This document shows, piece by piece, positions 20,720 to 21,630 of a DNA stretch of 21,630 bases. Position 1 is the stretch's first letter. Each line of letters opens with the position of its first letter. The position numbers were made by a program, and so were the translations under genes. The DNA is from JALUUH01 sp964636675 (GTDB lineage: Bacteria; Pseudomonadota; Gammaproteobacteria; S012-40), in the NCBI GenBank assembly GCA_964636675.1, contig CAZWUO010000044.1:1-21630 (forward strand), given 5' to 3'. The notes beneath the pieces are model-generated. The model had not been told where the DNA came from. It saw nothing but the letters and a program-made list of their open reading frames with translations, and searched no databases.

Positions 20720-21157
20720 ATGGATAAATCGGTGCATCATGGTCGTTGTCTTTGTGGGGCGATCACATACAAGGTGTCAGGCACGCCAAAAATTGTGGTG
20801 CATTGTCACTGTGTAGATTGCCAGAGACTATCTGGGACAGGGCATTTACCCGGTGCAATGTACTCGGTAGATCAATTTCAACTCAATGGTGAAATCGGTG
20901 AGTACAAACTAAAAGCGCAAAATGGTACGGAGGTTACGCGCGTATTTTGCCGAAATTGTGGAAGCCCCATTTTCGGTAAGAATACGGGAATGCCAGGGTT
21001 CGTAACGATTACATTAGGAACCTTAGATGATTCATCAGACTTGGTTCCAGAAGTTGTTATCTATTCACGGAATCGAAAAAAATGGGATACTATGAATGAT
21101 TCTTTGATGGTTTTTGAAACACAACCTGACTGGAATCCAGCCGCCGAAAGCGGATGA
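20720..21157 (+). CDS. GFA family zinc protein (glutathione-dependent formaldehyde-activating-like)
   Basis: 145-residue GFA/CENP-V fold protein. All zinc ligands of the family are visible: C10 and C12 (GRCLCGAI), C29, C31 and C34 (HCHCVDCQR), C77 and C80 (FCRNCGSPIF). Members bind zinc and, in some cases, glutathione; formaldehyde-related activity has been proposed for Gfa but is disputed, and most members have unknown function. The ATG has AGGA about eight bases upstream. Its position 62 bases after the HxlR gene on the same strand suggests the same transcript and a possible link to electrophile stress. Its 3' end abuts the break point of a Fic remnant. Confidence 0.9.
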   Translation: MDKSVHHGRCLCGAITYKVSGTPKIVVHCHCVDCQRLSGTGHLPGAMYSVDQFQLNGEIGEYKLKAQNGTEVTRVFCRNCGSPIFGKNTGMPGFVTITLGTLDDSSDLVPEVVIYSRNRKKWDTMNDSLMVFETQPDWNPAAESG

Positions 21158-21165
21158 TATTTCAG

Positions 21166-21582
21166 AGATTTGTTCAGGGCGAGATGATAGTCTGCCTTGC
21201 TCTGTTCCACTAACCTCTCGTGTGAAACCAATGAGGCAAAACTATATCCGTTCTGTAACAGCATTAAATTAGTGAGTCGACGACTTGTTCGTCCGTTACC
21301 ATCCTGAAACGGATGAATGGCAAGATATTCAAAAATAAAGTTAGCGATCAGGATTAATGGATGCTTAAACTTCTCCACCATCGCCCAATCGTAGCAAGTA
21401 ACTAATTCCCCCGAAAGCTGCAATCGCGTACTCAACCTGCAATTCTGCCAATCCATATTCATCTCACGTATGAATGTGAGGTGATGAGATATTGCGTGAG
21501 TTTTGTCAATATACCAAAAGAACTCATTATTAAATAAAACCAATATTGTGAGTGATAAGTAGGGGGGATAAGCGCAGCGCAT
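21166..21582 (-). pseudogene. Fic-domain gene remnant
   Basis: The open frame runs 21582-21061 on the - strand; only the part coding about residues 60-139 (21405-21166) is Fic-like: HPLILIANFIFEYLAIHPFQ, the intact catalytic motif HPFQDGNGRTSR (H codon at 21313-21315), LTNLMLLQNGYSFASLVSHE and EQSKADYHLALNKS. Full Fic proteins of this type have 300 or more residues. The first 60 residues do not match; the ATG lies inside a REP-like repeat. The last 35 are simply antisense to the GFA gene end. So both sides are missing, and AMP-transfer activity is unlikely though the motif survives. No inhibitory [S/T]xxxE[G/N] helix is seen. Confidence 0.7.
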
Positions 21583-21630
21583 CCACCTTCTGTCCTTAGA
21601 AAGGTAAGACGGTGGATGCGTTTCACTTAT
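21562..21630. repeat. REP-like palindromic repeat pair at the window end
   Basis: GGGGGATAAGCGCAGCGC then ATCCACC (to 21587) is followed by a 23-bp spacer and GGTGGATGCGTTTCACTTAT (21611-21630, cut by the window end). GCATCCACC (21579-21587) and GGTGGATGC (21611-21619) form a hairpin. From memory, GGTGGATGCGCTGCGCTTAT-type repeats are widespread intergenic palindromes in proteobacteria. Here two units face each other beside the Fic remnant. Confidence 0.7.

Overview
The window looks like a chromosomal piece of a low-to-mid GC gammaproteobacterium. The order hslV-hslU-DUF971-ubiE-(RDD)-ubiJ-ubiB, and an HslV with a short MEQYRG propeptide before the mature Thr-Thr-Ile, suggest a Legionellales-type lineage (Legionella/Coxiella relatives). 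That placement is inferred from gene content and remembered family sequences, not from a search. No rRNA, tRNA, CRISPR array, prophage or complete insertion sequence is visible.

Layout. 1-639: non-coding leader with a dispersed repeat and a small palindromic promoter region, then xerC (640-1551). 2010-4433: an envelope/secretion set on the + strand, made of an outer-membrane beta-barrel protein, a small Sec-exported peptide with a second, bacteriocin-type leader motif (LSEQEMLETEGN), and a periplasmic C39 cysteine peptidase. The peptidase gene sits between two inverted copies of a repeat, and its start region is split by a 93-bp MITE-like hairpin element. Removing the element restores a perfect Shine-Dalgarno, TTG start and signal peptide. 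With it present, an upstream 30-codon reading frame ends in TGATG, overlapping a new ATG. 4785-12157: a long housekeeping run, hslVU protease, DUF971, ubiquinone genes ubiE, ubiJ and ubiB with an RDD membrane protein inserted, and a ClsB-type cardiolipin synthase. Several genes touch by 4-bp stop/start overlaps and many use TTG starts. 12248-13291: an unrecognised exported, probably outer-membrane protein.

13305-14771 is a decayed segment: repeat fragment, DMT-family transporter, truncated nitroreductase and an unrecognised remnant with an in-frame stop ending in another repeat copy. 14997-17011: a TlpA-like thioredoxin and a DinF-like MATE transporter. 17024-19059 (- strand): a TetR regulator coupled by a 4-bp overlap to a second ABC1/UbiB-family atypical kinase. 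19253-21157: a frameshifted DUF6463-like gene, an exported SnoaL/NTF2-like protein divergent from an HxlR regulator with interlocked promoters, and a GFA-family zinc protein. The window closes on a Fic-domain remnant whose reading frame begins inside a REP-like palindromic repeat.

Together the housekeeping genes cover chromosome dimer resolution, ATP-dependent proteolysis, ubiquinone synthesis and phospholipid synthesis. The accessory parts show repeat-driven remodelling. The candidate new system is the barrel / Sec-plus-second-leader peptide / C39 peptidase set at 2010-4433.
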